Below are positions 1 through 5,560 of a DNA stretch of 5,560 nucleotides, one piece after another. Source of the stretch: an uncultured Spirochaetales bacterium (lineage in GTDB: Bacteria; Spirochaetota; Spirochaetia; Sphaerochaetales; Sphaerochaetaceae); the NCBI GenBank assembly GCA_937902565.1, contig CALFMX010000329.1, forward strand, positions 1 through 5,560, in the 5' to 3' direction. The translations under genes and the position numbers were made by a program. Position 1 is the stretch's first letter, and every line of letters starts with the position of its first letter. The notes beneath the pieces were generated by a model that had not been told where the DNA came from, did no database searches, and saw nothing but the letters and a program-made list of their open reading frames with translations.

Positions 1-788
1 GCCTGGTTGTAGATGAAGACACTGCTGGTCAGGGTAGCGTTGTCAGGCCCGCCGAGAAGGTAGAGCCTGGGGATATCGAACATCTGCAGCCCGCCAATCA
101 TGCTGGTGATCAGCACGTAGAGGACGATGGTCTTGAGCCGTGGCAGGGTGATTCTAAAGAAGATTTGCGGCGCATTGGCACCATCAATCTCTGCAGCCTC
201 GAAGAGGGTGACATCAATACCCAGCACCCCTGCGATGAGGACGATCATCGAGTTGCCGTACCACATCCAGAATTGGATGAAGGCGACAACCCCCTTGGCC
301 GTCCACTTCTGCAGATGGAAGTGCCGTGGCCCCTCGATGATGCCTAGGCGTATGAGCAGGTCGTTGATCGGGCCCTTGGGGTAGCCGAAGAGTGAGTTGA
401 AGAGGATGGCGATGGTGGCTGCGGTGATGATATTGGGCATGTAGATCAACACCTTGAACGCTCCCTGGGCCTTGACGTGGAAACGACGGGTGGTGAACCA
501 CGCAGTCAAGAGCAGGGCCAGGGTGATCTGGGGGATGAAGTTCATGATCCAGATGATGGCGGTGTTGGCCAACGACTTCTTGAACGTTGCATTGGCGAGG
601 ATCAATTTATAATTTTCAAACGGATCGGAGAGGAACTTGAAGGCGGTCTTGCCCAGGCCCCTCAGGTCGGTGAACCCGATCACCACCGTATAGAGGGTCG
701 GATAGAGGGAGAAGATGAGAAATGTGACGACGAACGGTATGGAGAAGATATATCCCCACTTTGCATAGCTGACTCCCCTGCGGGCCAT
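1..788 (-). CDS. Sugar ABC transporter permease, MalF/UgpA type (3' part beyond window)
   Basis: This is an inner-membrane subunit of a binding-protein-dependent carbohydrate importer. It should pair with a second, MalG-type permease and a shared ATPase, neither of which is in the window. Translating the minus strand from the ATG at 786-788 gives 262 open codons to the window edge. Family members are usually about 290-300 residues, so the C-terminus is missing. Hydrophobic segments lie near residues 11-31, 76-98, 112-134, 166-190 and 219-240. The diagnostic EAA loop that docks on the ATPase begins at residue 197 (EAAEIDGANA) and ends in ITLP at 216. The start is supported by a GGGGGAG Shine-Dalgarno at 794-800, 5 bases upstream. 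The gene follows the binding-protein gene by 74 bases, so cotranscription is likely. The substrate cannot be read from the sequence; the family points to an oligosaccharide, monosaccharide or glycerol phosphate. The product class is well supported. Confidence 0.95.
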   Translation of the reverse strand, partial: MARRGVSYAKWGYIFSIPFVVTFLIFSLYPTLYTVVIGFTDLRGLGKTAFKFLSDPFENYKLILANATFKKSLANTAIIWIMNFIPQITLALLLTAWFTTRRFHVKAQGAFKVLIYMPNIITAATIAILFNSLFGYPKGPINDLLIRLGIIEGPRHFHLQKWTAKGVVAFIQFWMWYGNSMIVLIAGVLGIDVTLFEAAEIDGANAPQIFFRITLPRLKTIVLYVLITSMIGGLQMFDIPRLYLLGGPDNATLTSSVFIYNQ

Positions 789-818
789 TGAGACTCCCCC
801 TTCCCTGTTGGATGACGG

Positions 819-848
819 GTCCACAACTACCTGCCGGTAGCTGTGGAC
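819..848 (-). promoter_or_regulatory. Intergenic 13-bp stem-loop between binding-protein and permease genes
   Basis: In the minus-strand transcript, bases 848-836 (GTCCACAGCTACC) pair with 831-819 (GGTAGTTGTGGAC) around a four-base loop, GGCA. The stem is 13 continuous pairs including one G-U at 841/826. No U-tract follows on the transcribed strand, so it does not look like a full intrinsic terminator. It sits 15-44 bases after the binding-protein stop codon and before the permease Shine-Dalgarno. By analogy with other ABC operons (for example malE-malF), it may protect the 3' end of the binding-protein mRNA or partly attenuate readthrough, giving more binding protein than permease. The structure is seen directly; the role is inferred. 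Confidence 0.75.
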
Positions 849-862
849 GCGGTACATTGTTC

Positions 863-2209
863 TTAGATATCAAGGGCAAGGTTGTCGGCAACCTGACGCT
901 TGAAGTCAGCGATGGCCTGAGCCTTGGTCTTCAGGCCGTTACTGTAGTTTCGCACCTGGTCACGCCAGTAGATGTTGATCGTCTCATCGTACTGGGTCTT
1001 GTTCTTGCCGGTGGCAAATGCTCCGGCAGGGACGAAGACGTCAAACATGTTCTGGCCACCGAGGAACGGAAGTGTACCATCGCTCTTCTGCATGACCGTC
1101 CCACTGGCCACCGTATCCTTGGTGCCGCCGGGGCCATCAAGGGTGCCGTTTGCCCAGTAGTACTGCAGGCCGGTGTTGGAGCTGTCGAGGGTGATCCACT
1201 CGATGATCTTGCCAATCGCATCCTTGACCGGGCTCTTGTCGTTGGCGATCACCCAGGTGCCGCCCCAGAAGAAGCCGACCGGGGGCTCACAGACGGCCCA
1301 GTCACCATAGGTACCCTCTCCGGGCCTATCGCCGCCACTGTTACCGGCCATGACGTAGTTGATCAACCAAGCGGGGCCGAAGAAGCCGAACGCCTTCTTG
1401 ACACCGGCATCCTTCATATCGGCAAACCACGCATCGGTCCAGTCCTGGGTGTCGTTGGTGTATCCCTTCTCCAACATCATCTTCGACATATCGAGGAAGT
1501 CCTCGCGGGTCTTGTCGATGAAGAGCTTGTCATTGACGATCCACCCCTGCGGGGAGCTGCCCTCAACGGCATGCCAGATATCCCCATCACCGCTGGCAAT
1601 GGCGTACCCCTTGCGGGCGAGCTCCTCAGCAGCTGCGAAGAACCGGTCCCAGCCCGGTCCGACCTTGCTGGTGACGAACGCCGGATCATCGTTGCCCCAG
1701 ACATCCTTGGCAATTGAGCGGCGGTAGATGAAGGCACCACCAGTTGCCTGATAGCCCAGACCCACAAGGTCTCCGGAGCTGTTGGTGCCGATGTCCACCG
1801 TATACGGGGCGATGTCGGCTTCCTTCAGCTTTGCATCGACGTTGATGCCAAGAGACTTGTAGGGAGCGGCAAAGTGCGCGGCATCGCCTTGGGTGTACTT
1901 GAGCACGAATGCGGCCTCTGCACAGTAGATGTCCGGTGCATTGTCTCCTCCACCGGCCAACGCCTGGTCAAGGGCCGGCTGGTAGGCGCCATCGGTCGTA
2001 GCGATGATGGTCGACCTCACCTCATAGTCAAAGTCAGGATTCAGGGCTTTGAACTTCTCGATCATCTTGGGCACTTCATCGGTGAAGCTCCACAGGTTGA
2101 TCACCTTCCGCGTGGCCTTGGCCTCCTCCGCCTTGCCAGCTGCAAAGAGAGAGACGGCTATGCTGGCCACCAGTAGCATGCACAGCACAGTACGCATGGT
2201 ACGTTTCAT
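863..2209 (-). CDS. Extracellular solute-binding protein, family 1 (carbohydrate ABC transporter)
   Basis: This 448-residue protein should capture a sugar outside the inner membrane and deliver it to the permease encoded just downstream. It has a typical Sec signal peptide: a basic start (MKRTMR), a hydrophobic core at about residues 7-22, and probable cleavage near 22-26 in the LFAAGKAEE stretch. There is no cysteine at that point, so it looks like a soluble periplasmic protein, not a lipoprotein. The mature part has family-1 binding-protein features: a KVINLWSF first strand (about 35-42), then the region around APDIYCAEAAF (91-101). The segment FFWGGTWVIANDKSP (313-327) matches the usual conserved GG/W hinge-side region. 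Many tryptophans (187, 212, 223, 257, 261, 281, 304, 315, 319) suit stacking against sugar rings. Length is normal for the family. The start is fixed by an excellent AAGGAGGTG Shine-Dalgarno at 2215-2223, 5 bases before ATG, consistent with high expression. The specific sugar is unknown. Confidence 0.95.
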   Translation of the reverse strand: MKRTMRTVLCMLLVASIAVSLFAAGKAEEAKATRKVINLWSFTDEVPKMIEKFKALNPDFDYEVRSTIIATTDGAYQPALDQALAGGGDNAPDIYCAEAAFVLKYTQGDAAHFAAPYKSLGINVDAKLKEADIAPYTVDIGTNSSGDLVGLGYQATGGAFIYRRSIAKDVWGNDDPAFVTSKVGPGWDRFFAAAEELARKGYAIASGDGDIWHAVEGSSPQGWIVNDKLFIDKTREDFLDMSKMMLEKGYTNDTQDWTDAWFADMKDAGVKKAFGFFGPAWLINYVMAGNSGGDRPGEGTYGDWAVCEPPVGFFWGGTWVIANDKSPVKDAIGKIIEWITLDSSNTGLQYYWANGTLDGPGGTKDTVASGTVMQKSDGTLPFLGGQNMFDVFVPAGAFATGKNKTQYDETINIYWRDQVRNYSNGLKTKAQAIADFKRQVADNLALDI

Positions 2210-2255
2210 ACAGACACCTCCTTAAGTATCGTATAGATTCCTAGATTGTCGGACA

Positions 2256-2280
2256 GGGATAGTGGGGTTTCCACCATCCC
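2256..2280 (-). promoter_or_regulatory. 10-bp stem-loop in the leader of the binding-protein gene
   Basis: On the minus-strand transcript, 2280-2271 (GGGATGGTGG) pairs with 2265-2256 (CCACTATCCC) around the loop AAACC. This gives 10 continuous pairs with one G-U (2275/2261). An alternative, mutually exclusive stem pairs AGTGGG (2283-2278) with CCCACT (2266-2261). No U-tract follows, so it is not a standard terminator. It lies 32 bases before the binding-protein Shine-Dalgarno and could stabilise the 5' end of that mRNA, attenuate transcription coming from the regulator gene, or be the DNA target of a regulator. The role is inferred. Confidence 0.55.
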
Positions 2281-2282
2281 AC

Positions 2283-2297
2283 TGTTATGGTATGACA
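2283..2297. promoter_or_regulatory. Operator-like 15-bp dyad upstream of the binding-protein gene
   Basis: The plus strand reads TGTTAT-GGT-ATGACA, an inverted repeat with five of six arm positions symmetric around a 3-bp centre. Dimeric regulators, including NarL-type proteins, often bind such dyads. It lies 74 bp upstream of the binding-protein start, between the direct repeats and the stem-loop. A 15-bp imperfect dyad can arise by chance, so this is only a candidate operator. Confidence 0.25.
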
Positions 2298-2313
2298 CGC
2301 CCATGACCCCCGC

Positions 2314-2352
2314 CATTAGGTGTTTGCCCATATTTTCATAGGATGTTTGTCC
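2314..2352. repeat. Tandem imperfect 16-bp direct repeat, candidate regulator-binding sites
   Basis: The plus strand carries CATTAGGTGTTTGCCC at 2314-2329 and CATAGGATGTTTGTCC at 2337-2352. The units match at 12 of 16 positions without gaps, share the core TGTTTG, and are 23 bp apart start to start, close to two helical turns. The pair sits just after the response-regulator gene (the second unit ends on the last base of its stop codon) and about 105-143 bp upstream of the binding-protein start. That is where an activator would bind. The likely binder is the neighbouring NarL-type regulator; this is inference. Confidence 0.45.
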
Positions 2353-3008
2353 TAGGTCTCCTGGCTCTTTGTCCACTTGATGGCAAATCGCCGCAGCGAG
2401 GCTGCATCACTGATGGCGAGTTTGTGGCGGATGTTGTCCCGGTAGACGTTGATGGTCTTGACCGAGAGGTTGAGGGCCGAGCCGATCTCCCCCACCCCAT
2501 AGCCAGAGCCGATGAGGCGCAGGACCTCGAGTTCACGGACACTGAGCAACTTAACCGGATCGATGTCAGCGGCCGATTCACCGACGGCCATCGTTCTCAA
2601 CAGCCGTTGCTGCATATCTTGTGAGAGGTAGACCTTGCCATCGAGCACCTCTTTGATCGCCTCGATCAGGGATGAGGCGGCCTCCTGCTTCATCACATAC
2701 CCGCACGCTCCCGCCTTCAAGGCAGCCGAGGCGTAGACGGTCTCGTCGTACATGGAGATGATCAGGGAGAGAACCTTGGGGTACATCCCCTTGATGGTCC
2801 TCACTAGATCGAGGCCATTCTCCTCACGCAGGGAAATGTCCACGAGGGCGACATCCACCTCGTGGACCCCAAGCAGCGTCAACGCCTCGGCGATGCTGAC
2901 CGCTTCCCCGACCACCTCCCACCCCTTGTGATTGGAGATAAGGGAGGCCAGCCCCTGGCTGAAGAGGGGATGATCATCGACGATGAGAAAACGAACACTC
3001 CTAGGCAT
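2352..3008 (-). CDS. NarL/FixJ-family response regulator (REC + LuxR-type HTH)
   Basis: This is a 218-residue cytoplasmic transcription factor, normal length for the family, that should accept phosphate from the kinase encoded immediately upstream. The receiver domain spans about residues 5-120. It has the acidic pair D11/D12, the phospho-acceptor D57 (in ALVDISL), the switch S85 and the conserved K107. The DNA-binding domain spans about 153-212 and has the LuxR/NarL signature: LSVRELEVLRLI at 155-166, then the recognition-helix region LSVKTINVYRDNIRHKL at 181-197. The ATG overlaps the end of the kinase gene by 8 bases. Its Shine-Dalgarno, AAGGAGG at 3015-3021, lies inside the kinase coding sequence 6 bases before ATG, so the two are translationally coupled. 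All key residues are present, so it should be functional. Its target is not provable here; the sugar transporter genes directly downstream are the natural candidate. Confidence 0.96.
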   Translation of the reverse strand: MPRSVRFLIVDDHPLFSQGLASLISNHKGWEVVGEAVSIAEALTLLGVHEVDVALVDISLREENGLDLVRTIKGMYPKVLSLIISMYDETVYASAALKAGACGYVMKQEAASSLIEAIKEVLDGKVYLSQDMQQRLLRTMAVGESAADIDPVKLLSVRELEVLRLIGSGYGVGEIGSALNLSVKTINVYRDNIRHKLAISDAASLRRFAIKWTKSQET

Positions 3009-5319
3009 GGGAGTCCTCCTTGAATGCTATGGTAACCAGTGTCCCGTCACTGCTCGACTCCACTGTCAGCAGCGCGTCTGCCATGGCTGCCCGGTTTTTC
3101 ATGATGCGCATCCCCAATCCGCGGATATTGGGCTTTCGGGCCAGCCCGATGCCATCATCGCGTATGGAGAGGGTATAGGAGGTGACCCCGCCTTCCACTC
3201 GCACGCTTGTGGAGGAGACCTCGATGTGCGAGGCCCTTGAATGCTTGATGGCATTGGTCAGTGCCTCCTGGACGATGCGGAAGAGGTTGAGCTCCCGAGT
3301 CGAGTCGGCGATGGTGAATGCCGGGTCGATGTTGATGTCGATCTCGACCTCTGCATGGCGCAGGCTCTCACTGACCAACGCCTCCAAGCGCTGGACGAAG
3401 GAGGATGAGGAGAGCTCGAGGGGCATGAGGCCCCGGCTGATCGTCCGCACCTTGGAGATGGCGTGGTCGAGGTGCCCGCTGATCTCCTCGAGCTCAGCGA
3501 CATGGATCCCATGCTGTTCGATCAACTTCTGGTTGGCCGATGTGGCAAGCAGGGAGATGCCGAGGATGTACTGGCAGAGGTCATCGTGCAGATCCTGGCC
3601 GATGCGCTCCATCGTCTTGGTGGCAATCTCCATCACTTCGTTCTCAAGTTCAATCCGTCGTTTCACCTCTGCCCTCAGGTCATCGGTCCGCCGCTCCACC
3701 TGCTCCTCGAGGGTACGCTCGTGGTCCCGGATCTGCTGCAGCAACAACGATCCTTTCCAGGTAGCTGAGATTTGTTCCTGCAATACCGCATAGAGCTCGG
3801 GAGCCACCATGCCGAAGGGGACGAGAAGATAGCCCATCGGCTCATCAAGGTAGACCAACGGGAGCAGTACCCATCGCCGCCTTCGCCACGCAGGGGGGAG
3901 GCACGATGGGAGGATCTCCTCGAGCGGGAACGAACGTGCCAACGCCTCATCGCAGTCGATCGTATGGGTGGTCATCACCAGGCGTGCCCGGTCGCGCTGG
4001 TCAGTGAAGCTGACCAGATAGCCCTCATCCAGATCAAATTGCTGGAGGCTCTCGCGAAGGTTGGGGATCAGCTGCTCCGACTCAAAGGTGCCCGACAGGG
4101 TGGCGCTGACGATCCGCAGGTTGTCGAATGATTTTTGCACCGCCACCCGCTTAGCTGCCTGGAAACGGGAGAGCTTCTCGCCTACCAATGTCCGTGCCCC
4201 CGCCATCATGATGGACCGCTCCTCCCTGCTCACCCCTCCCTCCCCCCTGCTCCGGTACTCAATCACCGACAGGTAGTCCTGCCAACGGTACAAGGCACCG
4301 CTGGAAGCAGCTGTCGCATCGAGGGCGCGGTTGAGCCGGGCGATCCAACTGTCGTAGTCGCCCTCTGCCATCAAGGCGATTAGATCCTCACTCGCCATCC
4401 GTTCGGCAGCCGTTGCGTGCTGGGGAAGGGCGGTGAGGCCCGGTGTCAGACCGACATGGGGATTGCAGCCACACGACTCACGGATGACCGGGGTACAGGG
4501 AAGGCAGATGTGCTCCTCCCCGCCGCCAGCCATCAGACGGTCGAGCATGTCGACGGCGAGGATGCCCATCTCATAGAGGGGCTGGGCAACGGTGGTGAGC
4601 GGAGGGGTGGCATAGCGGGCCGGGTCAAGGCCATCGAAGCCGACGACCGAGACATCATCGGGAACACGGATGCCAGAGCGTGTGAGCTCCTCCAGTGCCC
4701 CAAGCGCCATCCAGTCGTTGAGGCAGACAAGGGCATCGAATTCGGTCCCCTCCTCGACAAGACGGCGTACGGCCTTGCGGCCCGACTCTTCGGTGAACTC
4801 CCCCTCCAGAACATGGGAGGGCCGGAGAGGGATGGAGTGCTCCTCGAGCACCTGGGCAACCGTATCAAAGCGGCTAATCGACTCCTGGTGGTAGACCGGA
4901 CCCTTCACCACAGCGATGTGCCGCCTCCCGTGCACTGCCAACAGATGCTCCACCAAGGTGCGCATCCCCTCTCCCCCTTCGACAGTGACATCGCTCATGC
5001 CCTCCAGGTGCATGCCGATGGAGACACTGGGGAGGTTTGACCACCTGGAGAAGAATTGGTGGAGGTCCACCGTCGAGAAGAAGGTGGCAAGCGAGGAGGC
5101 GATGACGATCAGGCCATCGATATTATGCCGGCTCGCCAGGTTGTAGGCGAGGTTTGATGACGCTTCGCTCGCTATAGGACTGCCTAGGCGTGAGCCGATG
5201 AACGAGATGGTGCCCAAGCCTCTGCGCGAGGCCTCTTGCTCCATTGCGTGCCAAATGCTCGCCTGGTACTCATCATCCAAACCGGCGGTGAAGATACCGA
5301 TACAACGGTGGATAGACAT
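3001..5319 (-). CDS. Cytoplasmic hybrid sensor histidine kinase with LacI/GalR-type ligand-binding domain
   Basis: This 772-residue kinase fuses a repressor-like sugar sensor to a two-component transmitter. Residues 5-285 match the periplasmic-binding-like half of LacI/GalR regulators: CIGIFTAGLDDEY starts at strand 1, CLNDWMALGALEEL lies at 199-212, and VSVVGFDGLDPARYATPPLTTV at 223-244. Residues 290-395 are an unassigned helical region and about 396-520 look GAF-like. Residues 524-570 form a coiled coil (LEEQVERRTDDL). The HisKA_3 box at 572-590 has phospho-acceptor H578, with D579 and Q583 forming the HDxxxQ motif linked to phosphotransfer and phosphatase activity. HATPase_c follows with its N-box at 685-693 (N689), DDGIG at 721-725 and RGLGM at 733-737. 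No signal peptide or membrane segment is visible, so ligand sensing should be cytoplasmic. The start has AAGGAG at 5326-5331, 6 bases upstream. An in-frame TAG at 5344-5346 excludes an N-terminal HTH. It forms an operon with the response regulator downstream. Confidence 0.95.
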   Translation of the reverse strand: MSIHRCIGIFTAGLDDEYQASIWHAMEQEASRRGLGTISFIGSRLGSPIASEASSNLAYNLASRHNIDGLIVIASSLATFFSTVDLHQFFSRWSNLPSVSIGMHLEGMSDVTVEGGEGMRTLVEHLLAVHGRRHIAVVKGPVYHQESISRFDTVAQVLEEHSIPLRPSHVLEGEFTEESGRKAVRRLVEEGTEFDALVCLNDWMALGALEELTRSGIRVPDDVSVVGFDGLDPARYATPPLTTVAQPLYEMGILAVDMLDRLMAGGGEEHICLPCTPVIRESCGCNPHVGLTPGLTALPQHATAAERMASEDLIALMAEGDYDSWIARLNRALDATAASSGALYRWQDYLSVIEYRSRGEGGVSREERSIMMAGARTLVGEKLSRFQAAKRVAVQKSFDNLRIVSATLSGTFESEQLIPNLRESLQQFDLDEGYLVSFTDQRDRARLVMTTHTIDCDEALARSFPLEEILPSCLPPAWRRRRWVLLPLVYLDEPMGYLLVPFGMVAPELYAVLQEQISATWKGSLLLQQIRDHERTLEEQVERRTDDLRAEVKRRIELENEVMEIATKTMERIGQDLHDDLCQYILGISLLATSANQKLIEQHGIHVAELEEISGHLDHAISKVRTISRGLMPLELSSSSFVQRLEALVSESLRHAEVEIDINIDPAFTIADSTRELNLFRIVQEALTNAIKHSRASHIEVSSTSVRVEGGVTSYTLSIRDDGIGLARKPNIRGLGMRIMKNRAAMADALLTVESSSDGTLVTIAFKEDSHA

Positions 5320-5345
5320 GGGGTGCTCCTTACGGTTCTCTGTCT

Positions 5346-5373
5346 ATCATACCGCAGAGCACCCTGATTACAA
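5346..5373 (-). promoter_or_regulatory. Candidate sigma-70-type promoter for the kinase-regulator operon
   Basis: On the minus strand, TTGTAA (5373-5368, four of six matches to the -35 consensus) is separated by 16 bp from TATGAT (5351-5346, five of six matches to the -10 consensus). Transcription would start near 5339, leaving a leader of about 20 bases with the AAGGAG Shine-Dalgarno. The rest of the roughly 215-base gap up to the tRNA-like sequence has no convincing gene. Assignment is by consensus only. Confidence 0.5.
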
Positions 5374-5534
5374 GCACGTGATATTCTGGGAACAAAGGGT
5401 GTAGAAACAATGAAGGCAACCCACTGTGCGACCACTGCCGCCCCAACGAGTTGCCCAAAGCCTGGTAGAATCTGGAATCACCGTCCTGTCGTGCACCTTT
5501 GTGCATCCGCCAGTCCATTATCAAACCAACTATT

Positions 5535-5560
5535 TAGCAGGGGAAGGACTCGAACCTACG
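5535..5560 (-). tRNA. Probable 3' end of a tRNA gene (T-arm and acceptor 3' strand), cut by window edge
   Basis: The minus strand from the window end reads CGTAGG-TTCGAGT-CCTTC, which fits C48, the T-stem and the TTCRANY T-loop (5554-5548). It is followed by CCCTGCT as the 3' acceptor strand (5542-5536) and A73 at 5535. The T-stem has four pairs and one T-T mismatch (5558/5544). No CCA is encoded; AATA follows. Acceptor base 72 would be T, needing A or G at position 1. The 5' part lies outside the window, so the isotype cannot be named. It could also be a tRNA remnant. Confidence 0.5.

Noticed and set aside
788..1717. 309-codon open frame on the plus strand
   Set aside because: It lies wholly antisense to the binding-protein gene and the hairpin, resembles no family, and has no convincing Shine-Dalgarno. 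The opposite strand encodes a clear known protein with a signal peptide.
2166..2209. Cysteine C10 in the binding-protein signal peptide as a lipobox
   Set aside because: It falls at the start of the hydrophobic core, too early for signal peptidase II cleavage, and no cysteine occurs at the end of the core.
2210..2351. A separate promoter for the binding-protein gene
   Set aside because: Candidates such as GATACT or TATACG sit too close to the Shine-Dalgarno, others lack a partner -35, and no sigma-54 site was seen. A promoter may exist but I cannot support one.
3182..3793. 203-codon open frame on the plus strand
   Set aside because: It is antisense to the kinase catalytic region, and its serine/arginine-rich translation is typical of a reversed coding frame.
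4417..5040. 207-codon open frame on the plus strand
   Set aside because: It is antisense to the LacI-like domain of the kinase. The composition is that expected of a shadow frame and no motif is recognisable.
5375..5380. CACGTG palindrome just upstream of the proposed -35
   Set aside because: A six-base palindrome is expected often by chance and there is no longer symmetry around it.
5415..5455. Inverted repeat GGCAAC / GTTGCC as a terminator for the tRNA transcript
   Set aside because: Only six base pairs enclose a 29-base loop, and the following sequence on the minus strand is only mildly T-rich.
5492..5505. Small hairpin TGCAC-CTTT-GTGCA
   Set aside because: It is a five-pair stem without a U-tract on either strand and can easily arise by chance.
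1..5560. CRISPR array, insertion sequence, toxin-antitoxin or phage-defence genes
   Set aside because: No repeat-spacer pattern, transposase, integrase or small gene pair was found; almost all of the window is explained by the four minus-strand genes.

Overview
This window reads as part of a bacterial sugar-uptake locus with its own sensory pair. Every convincing gene is on the minus strand, so transcription runs from high to low coordinates. In that direction the order is: a probable tRNA 3' end cut by the window edge (5535-5560), a leader with a plausible promoter (about 5346-5373), a 772-residue sensor histidine kinase, a 218-residue NarL/LuxR-type response regulator overlapping it by 8 bases, a 142-base regulatory gap, a 448-residue extracellular sugar-binding protein, a 74-base gap holding a strong hairpin, and the first 262 codons of a MalF-type ABC permease that leaves the window at position 1.

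The most striking gene is the kinase. Residues 1-285 look like the ligand-binding half of a LacI/GalR repressor. There is no DNA-binding HTH in front, no signal peptide and no transmembrane segment. An in-frame TAG 25 bases before the ATG rules out a longer protein with an HTH. This sensor is followed by a helical linker, a GAF-like region, a coiled coil, and a HisKA_3/HATPase_c core of the NarX/DegS/DesK class with H578 as the predicted phospho-acceptor. The protein should therefore be a soluble cytoplasmic kinase that senses a small molecule, probably a sugar, inside the cell. Its partner would be the NarL-type regulator, with the ABC transporter genes as the likely target. In effect a one-component repressor sensor appears to have been rewired into a two-component system.

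The non-coding gaps carry structure. The gap before the binding-protein gene has a tandem 16-bp imperfect direct repeat with a 23-bp period, a 15-bp dyad and a 10-bp stem-loop. The gap between the binding-protein and permease genes has a 13-bp stem-loop. In both stem-loops the only non-Watson-Crick position is G-U in the transcribed (minus) strand and A-C in the other, which fits a function in the mRNA.

Organism: base composition looks moderately GC-rich by eye. The genes have strong AAGGAG-type Shine-Dalgarno sequences. The binding-protein signal peptide ends in a LFAAGKAEE-type stretch, and a LacI-like sensor is joined to a kinase beside a sugar ABC system. Together these remind me of free-living Spirochaetota such as Sphaerochaeta relatives, but this is a low-confidence impression and not a demonstrated assignment. 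No ATPase subunit, glycosidase, integrase, insertion sequence or CRISPR is visible.
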